Shown: piece after piece, positions 55,776 through 64,000 of the stretch
Layout of the letters: the number at the start of each line of letters is the position of its first letter
How positions within the stretch are numbered: position 1 is the stretch's first letter
Source: Ornithodoros turicata
Lineage: Eukaryota; Arthropoda; Arachnida; Ixodida; Argasidae
Assembly (NCBI RefSeq): GCF_037126465.1
Contig: NW_026999318.1
Location: forward strand, 2,452,447 to 2,516,446
Direction of reading: 5' to 3'
Length of the DNA stretch: 64,000 nt
Notes under the pieces: model-generated
Databases searched by the model: none
What the model saw: the letters and a program-made list of their open reading frames with translations, nothing else
Told to the model about the DNA's origin: nothing
Translations under genes and position numbers: made by a program

Positions 55776-57406
55776 TCAGTACTCCTTAAAACACTCCTTA
55801 AAGCACTCCTTAAAACAGTGTGGCATTGTAGCTCTAACGGTGCTTAGTGACGGAGGAAAAATCCAGTCCCTGGTTGCGGTCACCAGATTCGTGAGGACAA
55901 GAAAAAATACTCTACTTGCTGTTGATCGATGCACACCAAACAACGTACCCAAACTTGAGAACGATACTCCTAGTTTCAATTTCATCAAAAACATTAGCAG
56001 CTTGTTTGGAACAGTAATGCTGACTGACTTTACTCTGAGGCTAGTAAGCAAACTAAGAAGTAATGCAAAGCCTTGTAGGCTTATCCCACATAACTCCTGC
56101 ACTGTTGCTGCATCATCACAAACGCTGTCATAGCCTTGGAAAATGCAAACACGGTCATCTGGGCCAGTCGAAGATGACTTGGTGTGCGGCGTTGCCTGAA
56201 CTGCACTTTCAGTACAAGACAAGTGGCTAACCTGTGTGCTGCCGGCATTGTCCAAAATTGTGCACATCAAGACGGAGAAGGTACCAACATCACACTGGCT
56301 GGTGGCTTCTGTCTGCGTGCCCTGCATGAGAGATCACAGATGATTATCTCTTTTGTTATCATTAGAGTGTGGATAAATATGCCCCAAAAACTCTGTAATT
56401 ATAGGTTCAACTATGCGCTAAAAACCTTGGAAACATGCAGTAAAAACGCTGCATATGCAATATTTTTCCTTGCTCTTGGCAAGAAAAAAACATTGATATT
56501 CGATAAAATTTGAGCATTTTATTAGTGTTGATGTGGTAAAATAACACTACTGTCGTTCAAGAGCACACCACAGAGAAGGTAGCAGGAGTACATTTATGCG
56601 TAATTTGTGTCATCCTATTTTTGGGCTACATGCTACAGCGTATGAAGTCGGGGTAGTTTGTAGGAATCCATGGTGTGTAGACAGCAAAAAGACGCGGGCG
56701 ACTGCTACAGTGGTGTCAGGTCATACTTACCGTGGATATTAGGCCATGTTCCACATCACAGTCAATCATGTCTTCAATATGTAGCCATGAGGAATTCATG
56801 TCTGTGGTTGCAACAGGAATTTCCATGTGCCGGGTGGCGTTAGTGTTGCCATCAGAATGGGTACGTTTCTTGGATCTGTAATTTCGGCGGCGAAAGAAAG
56901 TGAGAAAATGTCACCGATGGTAGTCAGCAAGTTGCCCAGACATGATAGCCTACCTTTCGTAGCGTTCAATGACATCCACTGGTCTGGCTGATTTTTTCTT
57001 GTACACTTCCGGGAAAACCGTTGGAACGTAGGCTGGGTGCGCCTCATCAACGGCTTTCTCATTTCCAACGAAGTGCGAGCTGCATATGACGCTTGTGGGG
57101 CTCGGCTCCCAGTCAGTGCCATCCTCGCTGCGCGAAAAGCAAACGTGTGTGTGGTTTGAAATAAAAGAAAAAGAAACAACTCGATGGACCGAATTATCTC
57201 CATAAAATATGTCAAGCAACTAACGTTACTTACTTGACCCGTCGTACAGCTGTAATCCACCGACGTCGGCGTTCCTGTTCATACCACTTGTTCGGGAACG
57301 AGTAAAACTTAATGGCAGGTTGCTTCCCTCTTGCGTCAGCTCTGTTATTGTGGCATCCAACGACACAGCAGTAACTTCCCTTTTTCCTTTTACTACGAGG
57401 ATCCAT
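55776..57406 (-). CDS. THAP transposase lacking its DDE domain
   Basis: Exons: 57406-57234, 57127-56954, 56875-56731, 56321-55776, all GT-AG and in phase, giving 345 residues. The ATG at 57406 begins MDPRSKRKKGSYCCVVGCHN. THAP finger: the CCVVGC pair in exon 1 and ICSSHF (Cys-x2-His) plus YVPTVF in exon 2. Exon 4 holds the helix-turn-helix that precedes DDE_Tnp_4 cores (KLLMFLMKLKLGVSFSSLGT, VHRSTASRVF) and reaches WIFPPSLSTVRATMPHCFKE. There the core should continue for about 160 residues. Instead a 12-bp unit encoding CFKE is repeated three times and a stop follows. No DDE residues remain in the 390 bp to the neighbouring gene. A GCAAGAATAAAGT polyadenylation-like site lies at about 55420. 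It probably binds DNA but cannot catalyse. Confidence 0.75.
55783..55822. repeat. 12-bp tandem repeat at the transposase break
   Basis: CACTCCTTAAAR occurs in three adjacent copies. On the minus strand each encodes CFKE, and the third ends in a variant followed by the stop. Confidence 0.85.
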
Positions 57407-57759
57407 GTCATAAACTAGCACGAATCTCGGTGTATCGCTGCCTTCGCACCGTACCGCGTACCGCTGCACATTGGTTTGGTACCATGCGGTCGCGCCTCAT
57501 TTCGCCTCGGCGTGGCGCTAGCGTCGGCAGAAAACTGTTGCGCGCGGTCCCCATACAACATTGTAAAGCGTTACATCCATATTTGTTGAACACACCTCAG
57601 GTAGCACCGAATGGTATGGCAACATTTCATCAATGTCAATGTGTGACGTTGCCCAAACGTCGCTAATGTCCATTACTTTAACATCATTTGCAACATGCAT
57701 TTGTAACACTCGAGCAACGTATAAACAACACTGCAACAACATTGCGGCATCGTAAGTGC

Positions 57760-58925
57760 ACATTTATTAATGTGTGTCCACATAAGTGCCTTGCCCCTCC
57801 CGCCAGACTGGGGGGAGAGACCCGTATCATCACCAAGCAGGAGAGCTACCTATGCCGGTAGACTCTACTGGCGAAACCGTTTGGGCGTCCCACCGGATGG
57901 AGCGTATACTTCAACACAAACTGTTCGGGTACTTTCATTAAGGGTAGTGGGGCGTGAAACATTTGTAATGGTGACGATGATGCATACTTGCAGTTAACCC
58001 ATGTATCTGTAATGAGTTAAGTATACCCAAAAACATTCCTCATATCCTTTCCTGTCAAGTACCATGGAGGGAATGCAAGACTTAAGGACATAAGGTTAAG
58101 TTGTAAGGAGGATAAATAAAAATAGGAAAACTAGCACATGAAAAATAGCACTTACCAAGTACTGTCTTGTTCTGACAGGTTTTGACAGCCTTTGCTCTGC
58201 CAACAAACCAAACGAGCATCACCATCTGCCTGTTTCTTACCCTGTATTCACACGAGTCGGCTTTCTGCTGGCGGCAAGTCGGGAAGGAGTGAAAGGATAT
58301 CCGAGAGAAACAAGGTCACTACGCGTTTGAAGACGCCTGCTCGTTCTCTAGCATTCACACAAGTCAGTTTTCCAACAGCTGTCAGTTTTCCGATCCCTTC
58401 TGTCTCCGTTTTCGAGCTTGCATTTCATCTGAGTCTAGCGCAGAATGGACCAGTGAAAGAGAAAACGTATTGAACTTGCGCTCTTTGGGGATGATGCATA
58501 GTGCATTCACATGGAAAACCGGGCAAGATATGGGTCAAAGAAGAGATGCTCAATAAGCACTATGACGACACGACCTAGAGTCACTAGATAGGGACCCCTA
58601 TTTAGTGACTCCTGACGCAAACTCCTGTCAGTGTATTTTGAGAATGGACATTGACACATTTTATTTTATTTTTCACAAATGAAGCATATCTCGATGCTGA
58701 GCGTGCCGACAAGTGATCGACTGGCGATGACGCTGCAATATCGAGCTACAGGTAGGCAATAATCAATTTAATTAAATTAAATCAATTCAATTTTATTTTA
58801 TTTTCGGTAAGAAAAGTGGCTTCCAGTTGTTATGTTTCTATACATGTATTGGAAATGTACACGTGAACGATTATGTGTAGTCAAGGTTTGTCCAGCGAAA
58901 GATATATCCACTTTTATAAAACTTA
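57760..58925. other. Intergenic sequence with one palindrome
   Basis: No coding motif recognised. Low-complexity AATTAAATTAAAT near 58765-58800. The palindrome at 58578-58611 is listed separately. Confidence 0.5.
58578..58611. repeat. 34-bp near-perfect palindrome
   Basis: GAGTCACTAGATAGGGA followed directly by CCCCTATTTAGTGACTC. The two 17-base halves are complementary at about 15-16 positions with no loop. Confidence 0.85.
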
Positions 58926-58927
58926 TA

Positions 58928-60798
58928 CTATGTATTCCGTGTCTCTTTCGTGTCACGGAGAGAAAAAGTATCCTGTGCAACACTGCATTGCAGGCATCCA
59001 TATATGTATTGTTCCGAAGCTGCCTCGCCGGTGTGTCCTTCCACCACTTTCAGGGTAAAGCCAAGCATCTTTTTAGTTCCAATTGAGAATTTACCACTAT
59101 ACAATGAATGCCGTTGTATGAGACACATGCAGATCAATTCTGATTTAATAAAAAGCAAACGCGATCCGTATCCGCTGCGTCGTTTTCTCCTTCTGCCGCT
59201 GGTCGTCATAATCTGTGCCGGGAGGTGAAGATATCCCGCTGCCTCCGACTGCTGCTCCGGAGACCAGAAAGGAGTGACGCGGTGAAAAGCGCTGGTCACG
59301 TGGCACCAGAGAGCAGTCACGAGCACTGCTGCCTGAGCATCAGCCGGCAAAAAAACTGACTTATATGAATACAGGTTTACATGCAGTAGAACAAACTCTC
59401 TTGCTCCCTTCCCCTTCTTGGCTTTCCACGGTTCCACGGGACACCGTTTTGTCATGTATATCGGCTTCTTCGACAGGCCAGTCATGCTCTTCTCGGCACC
59501 TCGCAGGCGACCGCGGAGCTTGACCTTCTTGGGCAACGTTATTTGACTCGCTTTTGATCGTGCCATTACAGGCGCTGACATTTCCTGGAGATACAGTTTG
59601 TTCTTCATTTGCAGCTATGCAGACTTGATTTAAGGGACATGGTTCACACTTTGCTACTGCAGGTTCTTCTGCATGCTCAATGTACATACGGTCTTTGTCC
59701 TCAGGAATCCGCTCAGTGAATGACTGGCCTGCAAATGACTGGCTGGGACTGCAGTTGTCGTTAGGAGATTTGTCAGTTTGCTCCACATGCTCAATGTTAT
59801 GAAAGTCTGCAGAATGAGGGTCATGCAAGGCCATGGCATCCTCGGTTGCCCATGACTGGTTGGAGCAGCAATTGTCTTTAACAGGTTCGTCACTTCCCTC
59901 CGCATGCTCAGTGTTATGAAAGTCTGCAGAATGAAGGTAATGGAAGGGCTTGGCATCCTCAATTTCAATTTGTTGAACCACACTGACGTCCGTCCCTCCT
60001 TCCCAGGCCTTGACAAAGTCCTCTAGTACTTGAATCCTTTCAGAGAACTGGTGCTCAGCTACATCAGCAGCCAACTGCGCAAGTTGCTTGCAAAGTGGAA
60101 AGGCTTTTCGAAATGTGTGTGTTATGAAAGACCTCTCTGACTTTTCTTGCTGATATGAGATGCTGAGAACTGTGGCTCTTTTCTTCGTTACTTTGGTCTT
60201 GGAATATTCTCTGATGTGAAAGGTAGTACCCAAAGGTAGTAGTAGAGCGGTCTACCTGACATTATCAATCAGTGCAATGTCGTATTGGTTCATACCAGAC
60301 GATTCTCTTGCTACCAAAATATGGCGACAAGTTATTTTCATTGTTACCCTGAATGGACAGGTGCAGTGTGTGGACAGGACCACAGCCCTGGACCTTGCTA
60401 ATAACTACGCCGACCCATATGACTCTACAACCTTGCTCCTCATAATTTTTTGTGGCACTGGTTTCTATCTCACTGCTGTACTTACACGCTTTACTGCCAA
60501 ACCGTGATTGATTGCAGAGGCTACGCGCTAGCATTTCAAAGTCAGCCTTGCGTACCCTGAGTCTGTGTGCTTTGCTACTTGCTGAATGTCTTCCTCTCCT
60601 CAACAAGTGCCACTCAAGGCACATGCTTTGATGCACAGTTGTCACCGCTGTGGAGTTGCACATACAGTCATCTAGCATGACGTGTTCTATGCCTTCTAAG
60701 TAATTTCCTGGATACTCTGATGATCCAAAGCAAGGAGTGGACCACCCTGTAAAAGGCATCGGCTCTTCGAGGCAACGAGAATTATCTTGGAGTTGCAA
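58928..60798 (-). pseudogene. MULE/ZSWIM3-like C-terminal region
   Basis: From 60798: LDDCMCNSTAVTTVHQSMCL with a following EWH, a degraded SWIM-like CxC...Cx3H. The frame 60233-59361 (290 residues) contains HTFRKAFPLCKQLAQLAADV, matching the tail block KFPKAMELAKVLAGLASEA at 38380, then an acidic linker with two 39-residue repeats. Near 59540 the sequence KLRGRLRGAEKSMTGLSKK matches the basic motif at 37960. The DDE part of the MULE is absent. Frame changes occur at about 60250 and 59500. The tail then enters unrelated sequence. Confidence 0.5.
59787..59960. repeat. 117-bp direct repeat, two copies
   Basis: GTTATGAAAGTCTGCAGAAT occurs at about 59795 and again at about 59912, in register over a 117-bp period (39 codons), encoding LHSADFHN-containing repeats on the minus strand. 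A weak third partial copy lies near 59670. Confidence 0.75.
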
Positions 60799-60841
60799 AT
60801 AGGCTTTTCACATCAGCCCTTTTGTGCTGTTCATGTTTATA

Positions 60842-61400
60842 CAGTCAAACCTTGTTATTGCGAAGTCTCACGGGAACCGCAAATTTGTTCGTTGTATCCG
60901 AAATTCGTACTAAAAGAATGCCTCGAGAAAATGCAGGAGATTGCCGCTAAGCTACGAACAAGTGTGTGCACAACACTGGGGTATGATACAGTCAGGCTAC
61001 AACACAAAATGAGCACTCAAAAAAGCATATTTATTTGAAAAAAATCTGTTATCACTTGTTGCCTCGTCGCGATAGCATTGCGCACGACGATGTCGCTCAC
61101 CTTGTTGAGACATCTTGACTTGAACGTTGGCTTGAACGTGACATCGTCGACGTCGGGGAACGTGCACTTCCGCAACCTTTTTCGGGAACTTGCGAGGGAT
61201 GCCGTACCTTGAAAGCTTGCTTTGATGTTCTCCCTTGCTTTCAGAATCGTTGAAAGGGTGTTGGCAGGAATCCCGTACTTCTCGGCGACATTCTTCTTTT
61301 TCGTGCCACCGTCAACATCCTGCAGGATCCGCATTTTCATCTCCAAAGACAGCGCTTTCCGTTTGCGAGACATGGCGTACCAGTAGTCGAAGGTGTACCC
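60842..61400 (-). mobile_element. Tigger DNA transposon, copy 5, internally deleted
   Basis: The left terminus CAGTCAAACCTTGTTATTGC follows TA at 60840-60841 and matches copy 2 (3645). The body is short because most of the transposase gene is gone. A right terminus was not found before 61600. Confidence 0.7.
61017..61373 (-). CDS. 118-residue Tigger N-/C-terminal fusion
   Basis: From the ATG at 61373: MSRKRKALSLEMKMRILQDV and AEKYGIPANTLSTILKARE, the CENP-B/psq helix-turn-helix of Tigger transposases (residues 1-55). It passes in frame into the end of a Tigger C-terminal tail (IATRQQVITDFFQINMLF). The second DNA-binding domain and the whole DDE core are deleted. The frame is open throughout. 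Such DNA-binding-only derivatives can act as repressors in other transposon families (P-element KP is the model); for this one it is inference. Confidence 0.7.
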   Translation of the reverse strand: MSRKRKALSLEMKMRILQDVDGGTKKKNVAEKYGIPANTLSTILKARENIKASFQGTASLASSRKRLRKCTFPDVDDVTFKPTFKSRCLNKVSDIVVRNAIATRQQVITDFFQINMLF

Positions 61401-61559
61401 ACGTTGCCCACACTGCCAGAAGTCAGAGGGAATGGGTCACGTTACATGTGGTCACGTGAGTTGACGAGGACCGGCCGCTGAGGTGGAGACGTGGCGAGGA
61501 GGAAGCGAGAGAATGCAGAGCGCAGTGCCAGGCTAGGACGCGAACGCTCATTGAGGTTG

Positions 61560-62100
61560 TTGAAGATCGGTTAAAGGGGCCGTAAACAGGTACAAAAGGT
61601 GCACATTTCTTTGTGTTATATTATTGAAACTTATGCAGTGAAAACTCCTTGCAATTACTAACGTTCAAAAACAAAAGGTGTTTGCATACGGATGAAATAT
61701 TCACTGCACTCTTTCGCAGTTTAGCTCTGCCCCGCGCTCTAACTTTACGTCATTTTGACGTAGCGCTTTCCTCACCAATTACGATCGAGTGTTCCACGTA
61801 TGATTTTATTGCAAATGCGGAATTGGACTGATGAACGTGAATCCTCTTCTGTTCAAAATCTAAACAGTTACAGCCTCAAACTGAAAAAGAAATGCGTTTA
61901 ATTTAGGTATCCTATGCGCACTACGTTTTCTGGGCAGTAGCACGCAGGACACCACGAGCGCGAATGAATATCCGGGACTACAGTTCCGGAATCTTAGGTA
62001 GGTGTATAGTAGGTGCGCGATGGAACATCTTCGTCATCTTCGAATGGTTCCGACAACTGGGCTGCCGTACTTTGGTTTGAGCCACGCAGCAACTGCGTCA
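61560..62100. other. No recognisable feature
   Basis: Unique-looking sequence. No motif or repeat was recognised. Confidence 0.5.
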
Positions 62101-62103
62101 CCA

Positions 62104-62182
62104 GCTCGTGTGGTACAGTGGATAGCGTGCTGGCCATGTCACGTCGTGACTGGGAGGAACCCGTGTTCGAATCGCGTCATGT
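62104..62182 (+). repeat. tRNA-like (SINE head) sequence
   Basis: Box A-like TGGTACAGTGG at 62111-62121 and box B-like TGTTCGAATCG at 62164-62174, spaced as in a tRNA. The 3' half does not pair well enough for a functional tRNA. It is probably the head of a tRNA-derived SINE different from Ruka. Confidence 0.45.
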
Positions 62183-62518
62183 GATAGCAGCCAAACTGTT
62201 GACGCTTGCGCCAGCCGTGGATGTTGAAGATGTCATGACGTTGAATTTCAGAACCACAGAGCGCAAAACGTCGTTTCACACAAACAAACTGAGCGCTCCG
62301 ACTCACAGCTGATAACGAAGTATGTTTATTGGCTGGTAATAGACCTTATACGAAATTCAGAGCCATCTGTCGGGCGCCGCCGTCAACAGGAGGCCGTTTG
62401 CCATGTTCAAGGGCTCTTTGATGGCGCGTTTGTAAGCGAGGACTATGCAGTCAGCGAATTTTGGCTATTTTGCTGGTTTGTGAATTTATTCAAGCCAATT
62501 TTGTTGATTTGCGTGGCG

Positions 62519-64000
62519 ATGCCGTCATACTGTGTCGTTCCACGTTGCACTCAGAGTGGAAATATTGGAGAACACGGGAGCAAGGTGAGCGAAATCTGTT
62601 TCATACTCGAATTACTTAATTTGCTTGAGAAATGTCAACAATTCCACATGGCTGGGAAGGGGTTCATCGTGTGAGGAAAGTAAGGGTGAGGATACCGACA
62701 CAAGAGTAAAGTAGCAACAGTACCCAAACTGATAAGCACTGCACAAGACAAATTGCCCGTTCGAGTGCCCTCCCGCCAGTTCGTAGGCTGCTCCCCTTTC
62801 ACTGTGCGTTCTCCAACTTTTATAAGCTTGCAACGGAAGCCAAGGTGTCCTGTGCAACTTAATCAGCCTTTTGCGGACGGTTTGTCCGAAACCAACGCGA
62901 ATTTCCCTATTCATTATCATTAATTTATTTGTTGTTCCAAAACGTGGACTCCCTAGCCGTTGCGAATAAATTCGCTCTCTACGCTTAGGATTATACACAA
63001 CGATGGCATTAAACACGTCCGGTACGTACATCAGGCACGAATCTCGACACAATAAATTACGCATACTATGCGTGCACAGTCGGTTTCTTTTTTGGTGCCC
63101 ATTTATGGGTGCCTATATATAATACATACTTGCTAGTACATTGTTTATTGATCATCACACCGAAATGTTTCTGGTTTTTTGGTTACAGGTCTCTTTTCAC
63201 TGTTTTCCAGCAGACAAAGAGCTCCGGAAAAGATGTCTCGTTGCCATAAAGCGTGTTCCAGACCTCGACGTAGACACAGCTCGCATCTGTTCGAACCACT
63301 TCATTGCTGATGACTTCGTAAGGAATGTTTAAGTGGGCGGAGGATACTACATGACGGAGTCATCCCTTCTGTGTTTTCATTTCGTGAGCTGCCAAAGAAG
63401 CGTAGAGCTCCACTGCAGAGAATCATACCGCTAAGGCCACAAAAAGCTAGCGCACGACCGCTACAAGAGATACAGCAGAACGAGGGCGCATTGTCACCCA
63501 TAGAAAATGCTTCACTAGCCGCGGACACTGTGTTTGACACCATGAACAATGCACAGGAGGGGCAAAGCGATCCAGGCTTAACCTACAACATGCAGCAACA
63601 GAATGAAAATGAAAATGTGCTGACAAAGGAAGAAAGGCAAATACAAGAGCTGCAGCGAGAATTGAAAGAAGCAAAATCAACAATAGCGAAACTGCAATGG
63701 GAAAATGAGCTGCTCCAGGAAAGGTGTAGAGAGTATGAAGCTGTGCCCGCAGAATTTTCCGTTGATAGATTTAAGGATGATGATGACAGCTTTCAATTTT
63801 ACACTGGGCTGCCCAGCTATGGAGTCTTCAAAGCCCTTCTTGACTACCTTGGTCCAGCATCACAAGACGAGGGTATGCCATATGACGACCAACCAGCATT
63901 TTCCCGGCGGGGTCGAAAAACTGTTCTCAGCACAGAGGACCAGTTGGTCCTAGTGATGGTCAGACTAAAGCTTGGACTGTTCCAAAAAGACCTCGGGCAT
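62519..64000 (+). pseudogene. THAP-DDE4 transposase, 5' part, runs off window
   Basis: Exon 1, 62519-62584, encodes MPSYCVVPRCTQSG (THAP Cys pair) and ends before GTGAGC. Exon 2 starts at 63189 after GGTTACAG, in phase, with VSFHCFPADKELRKRCLVAI and ARICSNHFIADDFVRN (Cys-x2-His). A one-base deletion in the T run at about 63328 shifts the frame; in the new frame VIPSVFSFRELPKKRRAPLQ completes the THAP region. A coiled coil (QIQELQRELKEAKSTIAKLQ) follows, then the segment before the DDE_Tnp_4 core: FQFYTGLPSYGVFKALLDYL and LVLVMVRLKLGLFQKDLGH at the window edge. It looks younger than most neighbours, with one lesion seen in about 880 bp of exons. The intron contains a 150-codon minus-strand open frame (63064-62612) of no known family. 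Confidence 0.75.

Larger units (their letters stand above)
52573..57750. mobile_element. ISL2EU-like two-gene DNA transposon
   Basis: Two convergent multi-exon genes, a SWIM-YqaJ nuclease gene on plus and a THAP transposase gene on minus, lie between termini rich in CAACGTTGC/CAACATTGC motifs. The outer ends are weakly inverted: TTGTGGTAGTGTTTTA near 52585 compared with the inverted form of the sequence at 57713-57740. A direct match, AAACGTSGCTAATGTCC, lies at 52615-52631 and 57655-57671. THAP plus DDE transposase with a YqaJ partner is, from memory, the gene content of the ISL2EU superfamily. Exact termini and target duplication are unresolved. Confidence 0.6.

Overview
This is eukaryotic, repeat-dense DNA with no confident host gene. 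Everything recognisable derives from transposable elements or their captured proteins. The best lineage clue is a tRNA-derived SINE at 13011-13309 (pol III box A and box B, then a fixed tail ending in a short A run) that looks like the tick SINE family Ruka. The mix of Tigger/pogo, piggyBac, Mutator-like (MULE), P, hAT, Penelope-like (PLE), R1/I-like and CR1-like elements, plus THAP/YqaJ two-gene elements, also fits an ixodid tick. The species call is inference only.

Layout. 1-1180: piggyBac remnant. 1288-3452: complete but broken Tigger with TA target duplication. 3645-4870: second Tigger, cut off by a Penelope endonuclease fragment (4900-5215). 5485-10500: 5' half of an R1-like LINE on the minus strand, with a MULE inserted in its endonuclease. 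10700-11160: second Penelope fragment. 11500-13310: CR1-like remnant, hAT-like non-autonomous element and Ruka SINE. 13370-20962: long minus-strand LINE whose ORF1 carries a PHD finger, with three nested insertions (Penelope 14713-15614, hAT MITE 15786-16625, hAT 18901-19889). 21624-23532: nearly full piggyBac transposase. 23990-24842: hAT-type MITE. 25190-26818: collapsed SWIM/THAP two-gene element. 27164-32330: LINE ends, two more piggyBac remnants and related minisatellites. 34053-36320: YqaJ exonuclease pseudogene and LINE 3' end. 36325-40740: a Tigger tail abutting a MULE with another Tigger nested in it, which created a 480-residue in-frame Tigger-MULE chimera. 41653-43506: P-element transposase with one stop codon. 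44400-45110: RNase H-type LINE tail. 48012-48900: MULE with SWIM finger. 52573-57750: two-gene element with an intact six-exon SWIM-YqaJ gene facing a THAP transposase that has lost its DDE core. 58928-61400: MULE/SWIM tail and an internally deleted Tigger. 62519-64000: start of a second THAP-DDE4 transposase, running off the window.

Most transposase and reverse transcriptase genes lie on the minus strand. The most interesting object is the 52573-57750 element, because its accessory nuclease gene is intact while its transposase is catalytically dead. The Tigger-MULE fusion frame at 38456-39898 comes next.
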